Of a DNA stretch of 64,000 nt, positions 51,793 to 61,320 are shown piece by piece (positions within the stretch are counted from its first letter, which is position 1; each line of letters starts with the position of its first letter). Source of the stretch: Nocardia amikacinitolerans NBRC 108937 (lineage in GTDB: Bacteria > Actinomycetota > Actinomycetes > Mycobacteriales > Mycobacteriaceae); assembly GCF_001612615.1 (NCBI RefSeq), contig NZ_BDAU01000042.1, positions 22,511-86,510 on the forward strand. The letters are read 5' to 3'. Below the pieces are notes generated by a model. The model saw only the letters and a list, made by a program, of their open reading frames with translations. It did not search any database and had not been told where the DNA came from. The position numbers and the translations under genes were made by a program.

Positions 51793-54700
51793 ATGGTTAC
51801 ACGGCGTCAGGGGCAGCAACGGGCCCGCGCACGGGTTTCGGGGCGGCGCCGCCCGTTGCCAGAGGCTTACCTCCGCTGGAATACCGCTGTCGCCGAGGTC
51901 ATCTACCCAGCTACCGACGAACCTGTCCCGGCTTATATGGATCTCGAAGCCGATAGATTGAGACAAGTCGCCGAGACTGCCGAGGTCGATGGACAAGAGC
52001 CGCGCGTGGCGATGGCCGAGGCCGTGCGATCGGTCGTTGTCGACTCGAGCGGACTATTTTCGCTGCAGTGGCTGGTGTCCGAGTCGCGCCATTGGCGCCG
52101 GAAGTCAACCAGTCCTCCTCCCTGCCTGGCCTTTTTGGCAGCATCGGTGCTCGCTGCGGAGGACATGGGCAATGCCGATGAAGGCCTCGCTGCGCACGCG
52201 TACTATCCACGCCTGGCGAAGCTGCTCTCGCTGCCCGACGATAAGCGTGTTCGTCCGCAGTACATGACTTCCGCCGAGTTCCTTTGGGGCTGTCTCAACA
52301 CGTGGCTGGAGAACCTCGAAGGCGAACGCGGGCTCCCCACCGCCTATGCACTGACGCACAGATACGTCGGACTTCCGATGTCTCAGGTCCTTGTCAGAGG
52401 GGGAGACCGGAGAAAGCTGCCCGACATGTTCGTTCAGTTCGGGCTGAATCCCGGCATGCGGCTGGCTCCCGAGGATCTCGTCACCTATCTCGACATGTGG
52501 ATCAACTCCGAGAAGTCCGCCGCATCGGCTGCGCTTCGCAGGCTTTGGCGACGCAAAGAATCCCATGACCGGATCGCGGCTATCGCCGCTGTCGAGTTGG
52601 CCAACTGGGACGGTGTGATCCAGGGGTCTTCCAGCGCTTCGTTCGGAAGAGTCCTGCTGCTCGCCAGCTTGAGGAACAGCTGGCGGGGACAGGCTTTGGA
52701 CCTCGCCCTCGGACTTCGGCCGCTGATCAGCGACATGGACGGCCGCGCCGAAGTCCTGCAGACGGCCGGCGAATGGGCCGACCTGGCGTTCAGCCCGAAT
52801 GTCGCAGGCCTGTGGCGCACCACCTATGTCGATACGATCGACTTCGGGTCGATGCTGACAGGACTCGTCAGAATCAGGCACAGCGGAGGGAGCGACGGAG
52901 TCGAATACAAGCGGTTTCCGACGAACGTCGTGCCGCTCGTTTACGACGAACTACAGTCCGCTTACATACAATCCGAACGGCTGCAGCTTGGCGTCGACTC
53001 GCTCTTGCTCGTCCGCAGTTCGGGGAAGACCTCCGCGGCGAACGTTCTCACCGAGGTCGAGCAGGTCTTGGAGGAATGTGCGCGCCCGGGATACTCGCGG
53101 ATCGCCGAGATAGCAGGTCTGCCCGAAGGGTGGATTCTGTTCACCGATGTCCAGTTGTTCAAGGCTCCGGTCGGCACGATCCGACTGAACGAACTGGTGC
53201 CACTCGCGCGCAACCAGCTCACCATCGCAGGCGGCCTACGAATTCCGTCCCGTATTCGCAAGTGGTCCAGCCTCAGTCCCCCGGAGATTCGGGCCACCGC
53301 ACAGGAAGACACACGACTCCGCGTCGTCCTCTACAAGGACCCGGACAACGAGCAGATTTTCGCGGAATCTTCAGACAGCGGGACGCTGGTCGTCGGTTTG
53401 AGCGAACTCGGACTGACCGATGGCGACTACCACGTCGCGTTGTTCACCGGCGAGAACAAGGACCCTACCCAACAGGCCAGCCTCCGGCTTCGTTCCAGCG
53501 ACACTGTCGATCGGCTGTGGGAAAGTGTCCCGAGGCTCGTCTACTCCCTGCAGACTCCGATCGGCGCGCTCACCGCCTCGGAAAAAGAGCACGGCGACCT
53601 GTTCGTCGATGGGCTGGTCACCGAAGGAGAATCCGGAGTGACCTCAAGCGCCACGGCATCAAGCAGCGTGTTCTGGAGCAGCCCACGGCAAACCCCGCCT
53701 CGTCGGACGATTCAGATAGGCACCCCAGACCCGACATCATGCGTTGTGACCGGCGCACATCACTGGGAACTACCGCCTGCCCTATGGGAGCGGCACGCAT
53801 CCAAATTGATGGACGGGACGTGCTCACGGTGTGGTCTCGTCAAGCGGTTTCCTACGTGGCTGCCGCGCAATCGCGGCGTATACAGCAAAGCCATGCGAGG
53901 ATCCGCTGCCCCGCCTGAGATAAAGGTCGGCGATCTACCCACGGTGCAGAAGGAGCCTCTCAACTGGACCGCTGCGATTGATGCGCTGATGCACTTGGGT
54001 GGCGGCGCCTACTCGTCCCTGCAGTCCGTGGCTGCCCAACTCGACGGGTCGGCGCTTTTCGCCGACGCGTTTACCCGCCAACTCGAGGCGCTGGGGCACA
54101 TCGCGATCGAACGAAACGACCGTGGACAGCCTGCGCGTTGGGAGATTTCGCCCACCTGCCTGGCCGAGTCGCAGTCCGGAAGCCATCGACTCGCGGGATT
54201 CTGGCCTAGAGACGCGATCATCAGCCTGACCGAATCTCAGAAGACCGGCGCGGTGCAGACATTGAGCACCGCGGACGGGCTACCGGCTACCTTCCTGGTC
54301 GCGACAACCCGAAGCGAAGCCGAGCGCGTCGCAGAGGTCCACGAAGCGGCTTTTGCGCCACGGACCGGCGCAGCCATGCTCGAAGCGCTGCCGCGGCTGT
54401 CAGAGATCGGGGCAGCGCTGCCCCGCATCACGATGCCGGGATTCGACTCACTCGAGCGCTTCGACCTCAGATCCGCGGGCTGGATGCCGTGCCTCGACCC
54501 ATCGACCGCCGGCGCCTACCGATTGCGACGAGGATTCGAAATCCTCTATCTCTACCGATCCAGCGACGACGTCATGACGGGTCAAGCAGCTGTTACCAGC
54601 GTATACCTGGCAAAACACCTTGCTGCCAACGAGATCGGCAAGACGTTCCTCTTCTATCTGGCGGGCACGCGTGCCGTGCTGACGCCCCAAGGATGTGACC

Positions 54701-54855
54701 TGCCCGGGCTCTATAACCGTGCAGCCGTGGCGTTCTCAGGGCAGCTTCCGACGCAACGAGCGGTGACGATCCACACGGACAGGCGAAAATGCTTGTCATA
54801 CAGTTCGATCGACCAGGCCAGCGCCGACCTTCTTGTCACGTTGTTCACCACATAG
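51793..54855 (+). CDS. DruH-like protein of a Druantia type III-like system
   Basis: This 1020-residue protein of unknown biochemistry directly precedes a giant DUF1998 helicase. The start is ATG 51793 with GAGGGG upstream. No ATPase or nuclease motif is evident. A zinc-like group lies around 645-680 (TSCVVTGAHHWELPP, then DGTCSRCGLVKRFP). The arrangement of one large unknown protein plus one DUF1998 helicase equals the druH-druE layout of Druantia type III. The match is made by architecture alone. Its stop is 8 bases before the helicase start, so the pair is co-transcribed. Confidence 0.65.
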   Translation: MVTRRQGQQRARARVSGRRRPLPEAYLRWNTAVAEVIYPATDEPVPAYMDLEADRLRQVAETAEVDGQEPRVAMAEAVRSVVVDSSGLFSLQWLVSESRHWRRKSTSPPPCLAFLAASVLAAEDMGNADEGLAAHAYYPRLAKLLSLPDDKRVRPQYMTSAEFLWGCLNTWLENLEGERGLPTAYALTHRYVGLPMSQVLVRGGDRRKLPDMFVQFGLNPGMRLAPEDLVTYLDMWINSEKSAASAALRRLWRRKESHDRIAAIAAVELANWDGVIQGSSSASFGRVLLLASLRNSWRGQALDLALGLRPLISDMDGRAEVLQTAGEWADLAFSPNVAGLWRTTYVDTIDFGSMLTGLVRIRHSGGSDGVEYKRFPTNVVPLVYDELQSAYIQSERLQLGVDSLLLVRSSGKTSAANVLTEVEQVLEECARPGYSRIAEIAGLPEGWILFTDVQLFKAPVGTIRLNELVPLARNQLTIAGGLRIPSRIRKWSSLSPPEIRATAQEDTRLRVVLYKDPDNEQIFAESSDSGTLVVGLSELGLTDGDYHVALFTGENKDPTQQASLRLRSSDTVDRLWESVPRLVYSLQTPIGALTASEKEHGDLFVDGLVTEGESGVTSSATASSSVFWSSPRQTPPRRTIQIGTPDPTSCVVTGAHHWELPPALWERHASKLMDGTCSRCGLVKRFPTWLPRNRGVYSKAMRGSAAPPEIKVGDLPTVQKEPLNWTAAIDALMHLGGGAYSSLQSVAAQLDGSALFADAFTRQLEALGHIAIERNDRGQPARWEISPTCLAESQSGSHRLAGFWPRDAIISLTESQKTGAVQTLSTADGLPATFLVATTRSEAERVAEVHEAAFAPRTGAAMLEALPRLSEIGAALPRITMPGFDSLERFDLRSAGWMPCLDPSTAGAYRLRRGFEILYLYRSSDDVMTGQAAVTSVYLAKHLAANEIGKTFLFYLAGTRAVLTPQGCDLPGLYNRAAVAFSGQLPTQRAVTIHTDRRKCLSYSSIDQASADLLVTLFTT

Positions 54856-54863
54856 GAGCATTC

Positions 54864-57800
54864 TTGAGGCAAATCACTCCGCCGACACTCGCTCGCGGAC
54901 TCAGGGACGCGTACCTGCGCTACTTCGATACGGCATTCTGGCTGAACGACGAATCCATCATGGCGGAGCGGCGCATGCTGTTGGAGCGGCCAGGCGCACT
55001 TGTCGGCAAGGTCATGATCGAGCCGGTCGTCCCCCACCCCAATACAACGCTGTTGTCCGACGTCGCCGCACGGTCCGGGATTCCTTCCTCTATCGCCGCC
55101 CGGGTGGCAGCTTCGCTCTTCCCGGGAAGCGACCCCCATACCCTCTTCCTGCGCGAGCATCAGGCTCAATCCATCCTGCATCACTTCCTGCCGGGCACCT
55201 CTCCTGGTCGAAACGTCGTGGTCACCTCGGGCACGGGATCGGGCAAGACCGAATCCTTTCTCCTGCCGTTGTTGCTGCGCTTGGCCCGGGAAGCATCGAC
55301 ATGGCCCGCACAAGGTGCGACCACACCGTGGTGGCAATCCCCTTCTCCTCGATGGAGTTCCATCCGCGAACGCGAGACGCGCCGTCCAGCTGTCCGCAGC
55401 ATGATCCTCTACCCCACGAACGCACTCGTCGAAGATCAGATGACCAGGCTCCGCCGCGCTGTCCGGCTGCTTCGCGAGGGAGACCAGCTGCACCCCATCT
55501 GGTTCGGCCGCTACACCGGCAACACCATCGGTGGGAAATCATCGACAAAGCGTGATAGGGAAGTAGCCGACCAGCTCCGGACATACGCTCGCGAGTACGA
55601 CGAGCTCGTCGAGGCCAAAAGCAAAGGCCGATCGGACGTCGACTTGAGCCAGTTCACCGATCCTCGGTCGGGCGAGATGCTCACTCGTTGGGACATGATC
55701 AGTCACGCGCCCGACATCCTGGTCACCAACTACTCGATGCTCAATACGATGATGATGCGGCACACCGAAGAAGAGATCTTCGAGCAGACCGCACGTTGGC
55801 TCGCGAGCAGCGCAGACAACGTATTCACCCTCGTCGTCGACGAGTTGCATCTGTACCGCGGCACTCCCGGCAGCGAAGTCGCGATGATTCTGCGCGCGCT
55901 GCTTCGTCGTCTCGATCTTGCGCCCGACAGCCCTCAACTCCGGGTCATCGCCACCTCGGCCTCGCTCACCGATACCGAAGAGGGGCGTCATTACCTCGAA
56001 CAGTTCTTCGGCCTCGCTCCAGACTCCTTCACGATCCAGCCAGGCGCGCAGATTTCGTTGTCGCCGCCGGAGAAACTAGATCCAGCACTGGTTCGGGCAC
56101 GCGACATCGCCCCGGCAACGTTGACCCATGCGATCGCTGCGGCATGCGTTTCCGACGAGGACCAGCGCCTTCGCGCGACGGCAGTCGACGAGATCGCGGA
56201 TCGGTTGTTTCCTGGACGTGACGATGCGGACTCGCTGATGGAGACCATCTTCGACCAGCTGGTCGCGGCGGACTTCGAGAACTCCGCACTGACGCCCATT
56301 CCTGTCCGAGGTCACCTCTTCGTCCGCGTCCCTCACGGCATGTGGGCATGCAGCGACCCCGACTGCACGGGCGTAACCGACCCGACTCCCACGCGTCGCA
56401 TCGGCCGCTTGTACACGACCCCGACAAGCGCATGCACCGACTGCGGGGCACGCGTACTGGAGTTGCTCTACTGCTACGAATGCGGCGATCAAAGCCTCGG
56501 CGGCTTCCTCGTCGTCGATGACACCCAAGGCGACCGCGCGATGGAGGTCTTGCTTTCCCCCACGCCCGTAACAGAGAACCAGAGCGCCAAGCCTGTGTTC
56601 CTGCGCTCGACCGGTGAGTTCCTGTGGTACAGGCCGGGCATCCCAGAAGATCTTACGACTTCATGGACAAAAGAAGGAGTCACGCTCGACTTCGCTCGGG
56701 TCGCTTGGGAGCCGAAACTGGGACTCATCCAGCGAAGCGGCGCCGCCCCGACGGGATTGAGTCTCACGTCAAAGGGGGCGGGCCCGGACGACCGGATCCC
56801 GGCCTTGCCCGACCGGTGTCCCGCATGCGGCTATGCCCCCAATTTCGCGAAGAAGAAGGGCGCTTTCCGTGCAGGCCAGGTCTCGTCTGTGATCCGAGCG
56901 CACACCTCCGGAACAGCGGCAGCAACCCAGCTGTACCTGTCGCACTTGGTGCGCTCACTGGCCTACGGCCAGGAACCCTCCGCCGCGTCGGAGGCCAAGA
57001 CGATCGTGTTTACCGACAGCCGCGACGATGCAGCCCGCACGGCTGCCGGAGTGGCCCGCAATCACCACCGCGACCTGGTTCGCCAAGTGCTCAGACGCGA
57101 ACTGGCAGCAGGCAAGGACGCTGTCGCCGCACTGGACGCCCTCGTCGCGGAGCCCGAAAGACTCCAGTCCGAGCCCGCCATCGCACCTGGCGGCTTTGCG
57201 CGTATGAAACAACGAATCGGCATGCCCCTCACCGAAGGCGAGGAAACCGCGCTGGACGACGCGCTGAGGGAACTTGCAGCGCGCACAACTGTGGGCTTTC
57301 TCGAGATGTGCGAACGCATCACCAACTACTTCGTATCCATCGGAGTCAATCCTGGGGGCACCGACCCCGGCAATCAACACCTCGAAGACTCGTCGAACGG
57401 CACGACGCCCTGGTACCGAGCATTCCGACCTCCGAAGAAGGGGCTTTGGGACGAACCGCCGCTTACTCAAGGGCAAGACAAACTGAAGTCAGCGTTGCGC
57501 GCCTCGGTTGTCGAAGCTGCATTCGATCGCGCGCGTCGCGACCTCGAGTCCGTAGGCATCGCCCGCGTGCACATCGAAGGCTGGAAGCCCAAACCCGGCC
57601 CACTGGACATCGAGGAGCAGGACCAGCTGCTCGGCGCTGTTCTGCGCATCCTCGGGCTGTCGGGCCGCACGGAGGGAAGCAAACGGGCAGGAGTCTCCTC
57701 CTCCGCAGAAACTCCCCCGCCGGTCCGGAAATACCTTGCCGCCGTTGCCAAAGCACGCGGAATCGATCCTCAGCGACTCAACGATCAACTTCTCGAACTC

Positions 57801-60143
57801 ACGAACGACGACGCTGTAGCGCGGGCCGTCAGCGGGTGGCTCTTGAGGACGACCTCGGCGGACTCGACGCTCGTTTTCCAGCCCGCCGGCAACCGCGTAT
57901 GGCGGTGCTCCCGATGCAATTTCGCTCACCTGCATCCCAATGCAGGAGTCTGCGTGAACCGTCAATGCTTGAGCAGCGATCTGCGGGAGTCCCCGCTGTC
58001 GACAGACGACGACTACTACGCCTGGCTGGCGCATGAAGATCCGCGGCGGATGAACATCGCCGAACTCACAGGTCAGACGAAGCCGTTGTCAGTACAGCGA
58101 GATCGACAGCGCTGGTTCAAGGGCGCGTTCACCCAGCGCGAGACCGCGCTGACCCGCGAACTCGACGTCCTGTCCGTCACCACGACGATGGAGGTGGGCG
58201 TCGACATCGGGTCCCTGCGGTCCACGCTCATGGCGAACATGCCGCCTCAGCGGTTCAACTACCAGCAACGCGTTGGCCGCGCCGGCCGAGCACGGCAGGC
58301 ACTGAGCTTCGCGGTGACGATCTGCCGCGACCGCACCCACGACGAATACTATTTCAACCGCCCTGAGCGCATCACCGGAGACAACCCGCCGCAGCCCTTC
58401 CTCGACCTGGGACGACGCCGGATAGTCCAGCGCGTCGCCGCGAGCGTGTGCCTCTACGAGGCATTCGCCGCGCAAAAGAACCCGCCCGCATGGACGCCGA
58501 GCAGCAACCACGGCACATTCGGCCAGATCCCCGACTGGCCCATCCACCGCGACGACATCGCCGCATGGCTAGCCAAGTCTCTCCAGGTCGATGCGATCGT
58601 CGACCGCCTCACCTCACATACCCCGCTGGACGTCAGCGACATCGAAGCGATCAAGAAGTACGTCAGATCCGGACTGATCTCCGAAATCGACAAGGTGACC
58701 GTCGAGGAACAGAATTCGACTGATACCGAACTAAGTGCGGCGCTCGCCCGATACGGGCTCGTGCCTATGTTCGGATTCCCGACCCGGGTGCGAAACCTCT
58801 GGAGTCGCCGCATAACCAGCCGCGATATGCTGGATCGCTTCGCGGTCAGCGACCGGGCGTTGGAACAAGCCGTTAGGAGCTTCGCCCCCACCGCCGAAAT
58901 CGTCAAGGACGGACTGGTTCACACAGCGGCTGGCTTCGCTGCATATGCGCTGCGGGGTAGCGCAGCCGTGGCCGTCGATCCTCTCGGTCAACCCAGAACC
59001 GTCGCACTGTGCAGAACGTGTGGACAAACAGCGCTGACTACTGCACAGAAATGTTCGGCATGCGACAACCCGGTAGAACAGATCACTTTGTTCGAACCGA
59101 GGGGGTTTCGCACCGACTATCAAGAACGACCTTACGATGACGACCAGGAGGCACTGAGCGTCGCTTCACCTCCCGCCCTGATACCAGGAAATATGCCGAC
59201 AGAGAGCAATAAGCACGAACGTTTCGAACTCGACCTCTTCGCAAACAGTCAGCTCGTCACGATCAACGACAACTTCGGCCGCGGATACGCTCTCCAGCGT
59301 CAATTCGACAAGAGCGTTATCGCCGAAACTCCTAGCGCTGCAACGCCAGAGAAGAATGCCATAGGCGAGGTACGAGTCACCGACGCGTTGCTCATTACTC
59401 CCATCGGCCTGGATATCGGCACCGGCACTATCGCGCTCTACGAACTTCCTTCCGGAAAGGCGATCTACACCTCCTTCGCTGAAGTACTGCGAAAGGCCGC
59501 CCAAGCACTGCTCGACCTTGACCCCGCCGAACTGACTTCCGGCCTCGTACCCAAGAAGCTCCCTATACTCGGGCACTCCGGACACTCCGAGGAGCAGGTC
59601 GGCGCAGGCGTCTTCCTCGCCGACACCGCCGAGAACGGAGCAGGGTACGCCGTAGAGCTCGGTAAGGACTCCACCCTGGCTGCACTACTGAAGAACGCGC
59701 TGGCGGAATTCCGAGCCGCCTGGGAAGACCCGACCCACAGCCGGACGTGCGACACTTCATGCCCGGATTGCCTACGCTCCTACGACAACTCCCGCCGCCA
59801 CCCGCTGCTCGACTGGCGACTCGCGCTCGACCTGCTCGAACTGATCACAGGACAGCCGTTAACCTCGTCTCGATCGCTTCCCAGCGAAGAGAAGTGGATC
59901 GAGACGGCGGCAGCTGCGCTCGAAGGAGCATCCGCTGCTGTGATCGGAGACATCCCCGCGGTAACAAGAAACGGCAAATGCGTGCTTCTCATCCATCCGA
60001 TGTGGCGCACCGAGGACAACTACTTCACCGTCGAGCAGACGCAGGCTGTGCACGCCGCCCAGGAGAGCTTCAAACACGTTGCCATGTCCGACATTCGGGT
60101 GTTCCGCCGGAACCCCATTTCGATATTCGAACACCTGAGATGA
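54864..60143 (+). CDS. DruE-like giant DEAD-box helicase with DUF1998
   Basis: This 1759-residue protein is taken from TTG 54864, which has TAGGAG 6 bases ahead; the frame open from 54789 lies inside the previous gene. Motif I GTGSGKT is at 123-129, DELH (motif II) at 326-329, ATSAS follows, and QRVGRAGRA (motif VI) at about 1135-1143. Zinc-binding clusters include CTDCG/CYECG near 524-540, CPACG near 652, CSRCNF near 1015, CRTCG/CSACD near 1383-1400 and CDTSCPDCL near 1629-1637, the last typical of DUF1998. Length and layout point to DruE, the helicase hallmark of Druantia phage defence. DISARM or Dpd helicases are alternatives. Confidence 0.8.
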   Translation: MRQITPPTLARGLRDAYLRYFDTAFWLNDESIMAERRMLLERPGALVGKVMIEPVVPHPNTTLLSDVAARSGIPSSIAARVAASLFPGSDPHTLFLREHQAQSILHHFLPGTSPGRNVVVTSGTGSGKTESFLLPLLLRLAREASTWPAQGATTPWWQSPSPRWSSIRERETRRPAVRSMILYPTNALVEDQMTRLRRAVRLLREGDQLHPIWFGRYTGNTIGGKSSTKRDREVADQLRTYAREYDELVEAKSKGRSDVDLSQFTDPRSGEMLTRWDMISHAPDILVTNYSMLNTMMMRHTEEEIFEQTARWLASSADNVFTLVVDELHLYRGTPGSEVAMILRALLRRLDLAPDSPQLRVIATSASLTDTEEGRHYLEQFFGLAPDSFTIQPGAQISLSPPEKLDPALVRARDIAPATLTHAIAAACVSDEDQRLRATAVDEIADRLFPGRDDADSLMETIFDQLVAADFENSALTPIPVRGHLFVRVPHGMWACSDPDCTGVTDPTPTRRIGRLYTTPTSACTDCGARVLELLYCYECGDQSLGGFLVVDDTQGDRAMEVLLSPTPVTENQSAKPVFLRSTGEFLWYRPGIPEDLTTSWTKEGVTLDFARVAWEPKLGLIQRSGAAPTGLSLTSKGAGPDDRIPALPDRCPACGYAPNFAKKKGAFRAGQVSSVIRAHTSGTAAATQLYLSHLVRSLAYGQEPSAASEAKTIVFTDSRDDAARTAAGVARNHHRDLVRQVLRRELAAGKDAVAALDALVAEPERLQSEPAIAPGGFARMKQRIGMPLTEGEETALDDALRELAARTTVGFLEMCERITNYFVSIGVNPGGTDPGNQHLEDSSNGTTPWYRAFRPPKKGLWDEPPLTQGQDKLKSALRASVVEAAFDRARRDLESVGIARVHIEGWKPKPGPLDIEEQDQLLGAVLRILGLSGRTEGSKRAGVSSSAETPPPVRKYLAAVAKARGIDPQRLNDQLLELTNDDAVARAVSGWLLRTTSADSTLVFQPAGNRVWRCSRCNFAHLHPNAGVCVNRQCLSSDLRESPLSTDDDYYAWLAHEDPRRMNIAELTGQTKPLSVQRDRQRWFKGAFTQRETALTRELDVLSVTTTMEVGVDIGSLRSTLMANMPPQRFNYQQRVGRAGRARQALSFAVTICRDRTHDEYYFNRPERITGDNPPQPFLDLGRRRIVQRVAASVCLYEAFAAQKNPPAWTPSSNHGTFGQIPDWPIHRDDIAAWLAKSLQVDAIVDRLTSHTPLDVSDIEAIKKYVRSGLISEIDKVTVEEQNSTDTELSAALARYGLVPMFGFPTRVRNLWSRRITSRDMLDRFAVSDRALEQAVRSFAPTAEIVKDGLVHTAAGFAAYALRGSAAVAVDPLGQPRTVALCRTCGQTALTTAQKCSACDNPVEQITLFEPRGFRTDYQERPYDDDQEALSVASPPALIPGNMPTESNKHERFELDLFANSQLVTINDNFGRGYALQRQFDKSVIAETPSAATPEKNAIGEVRVTDALLITPIGLDIGTGTIALYELPSGKAIYTSFAEVLRKAAQALLDLDPAELTSGLVPKKLPILGHSGHSEEQVGAGVFLADTAENGAGYAVELGKDSTLAALLKNALAEFRAAWEDPTHSRTCDTSCPDCLRSYDNSRRHPLLDWRLALDLLELITGQPLTSSRSLPSEEKWIETAAAALEGASAAVIGDIPAVTRNGKCVLLIHPMWRTEDNYFTVEQTQAVHAAQESFKHVAMSDIRVFRRNPISIFEHLR

Positions 60144-60162
60144 TGGCCCCTTCGAGCTCCTA

Positions 60163-60570
60163 TCAGGTTCGGTTGCCGAGCGATCGCCAGTGGATGAGGG
60201 TGCCTGCGAGGTAGAGGAATCCGCGGTGGATGTCGGTGCGGCATTGCCAGCGGGTGGCGAGACGGCGGTATTGGTGTAGCAAAGCAAGGGATTGTTCGAC
60301 GACCCAACATCCGGCGGTGATCTTGTCGCGGCTACCGCGGCGCGGGATGTAGCCGGCGATACCTCGTTGCTGCAGTTCGTCGTACACGCGTGGATCGTCG
60401 TAGCCCTTGTCCCCGATGAGCGTGGTGATCTGCCGGTGTGGGCGGCCTGGCCGCCCACACAGAGGCCGAACCTGCCGGGTAGCTCGGGCAACACCCGGTG
60501 GTCGTTGACGTTGGCCGCTGACAGCGTGACCGCGAGCGGTAGTCCGTTACCGCAGGTGAACCGTCGACTT
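60163..60570 (-). pseudogene. IS5-family transposase remnant
   Basis: The minus strand encodes CGNGLPLAVTLSAANVNDHR in one frame and, after a frameshift, YDELQQRGIAGYIPRRGSRDK and ERSLALLHQYRRLATRW-type C-terminal residues (60163-60387). These are the catalytic and C-terminal parts of an IS5/IS427-like DDE transposase. The N-terminal half is missing, ending near the inverted repeat at 60560. Confidence 0.75.
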
Positions 60571-60667
60571 ATCTGGTGGCAGCCGTTTCGTGATCGGGGT
60601 CAGCCGTGCGGTAAGGAGACCGGTCGGGCTGACTCGTGAACCGCCTGCCGCCAGATAAGTCGACGGT
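60560..60667. repeat. 108-bp unit with 23-bp terminal inverted repeats
   Basis: The arms 60560-60582 and 60645-60667 match at 22 of 23 bases (ACCGTCGACTTATCTGG at the outer end) and enclose 62 bases with further pairing GTCAGCC/GGGCTGAC. It resembles a miniature inverted-repeat element or fused IS ends. The sequence overlaps the broken edge of the IS5-like remnant. Confidence 0.65.
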
Positions 60668-61029
60668 CCAATATGAGAGCGACGGGCTAAACGGGGCGCG
60701 GGAATAGTCTCGGCGGGCCGCATTGCAGCCCAACTCGGATCGTGGCCGAGGTCGAGGCGGCGATCTGCGTATCTCACCCTTTTCGCCCAAGTGAGTAGCG
60801 TGCCCGCGTGGCGGCCGGGGGCCGTCGAGGTTCCAGCCCCAAGCCTGTGGCGCCGCCGGGTCGGCGACGGACGATCGCGCGGGCACCGGTGTGAGTACCT
60901 GGAATCGGCGACTTAGTCACCGCGGGGTTTTGCCCGCACGGGAACTGGTGTGTCCAGCTCGGGGTCGTCGGCGTTCACGGGCGATTCTCCCGGGAAGGGG
61001 ACTGCTGCACGATCGGGTGACAGGTTCGA

Positions 61030-61320
61030 TCACGCGGCCTGACTGGCCGGTGGGGTCATGATTGTCTCGTATTCGATTGGCGTCAAACGACCGAGGGTGC
61101 TCTGCCGTCGGCGGCGGTGGTAGGTCCGTTCGATCCAGGTGACGATCGCGATGCGTAATTCCTCACGGCTGCACCAGGATCGGCGATCGAGGACATTGCG
61201 CTGCAGCAGCGCGAAGAAACTCTCCATAGCCGCGTTGTCACCGGCCGCCCCGACACGGCCCATCGACCCGACCATGCCGTGCCTGTCGAGGGCGCGAACG
61301 AACTTCCGGCTGCGAAATTG
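61030..61320 (-). pseudogene. IS3 orfB transposase, 3' part
   Basis: This segment encodes QFRSRKFVRALDRHGMVGS, then GDNAAMESFFALLQRN with the catalytic Glu, and the C-terminal TYHRRRRQSTLGRLTPIEYE. It is cut off from its 5' part by the IS30 insertion. Joined to 62781-63365 with one copy of the TTG duplication removed (61318-61320), the reading frame is exactly continuous at 290 residues. Confidence 0.92.

Noticed and set aside
60569..60886. 105-codon minus-strand frame near the IS5 remnant
   Set aside because: It runs through the inverted-repeat unit and has an unlikely composition.
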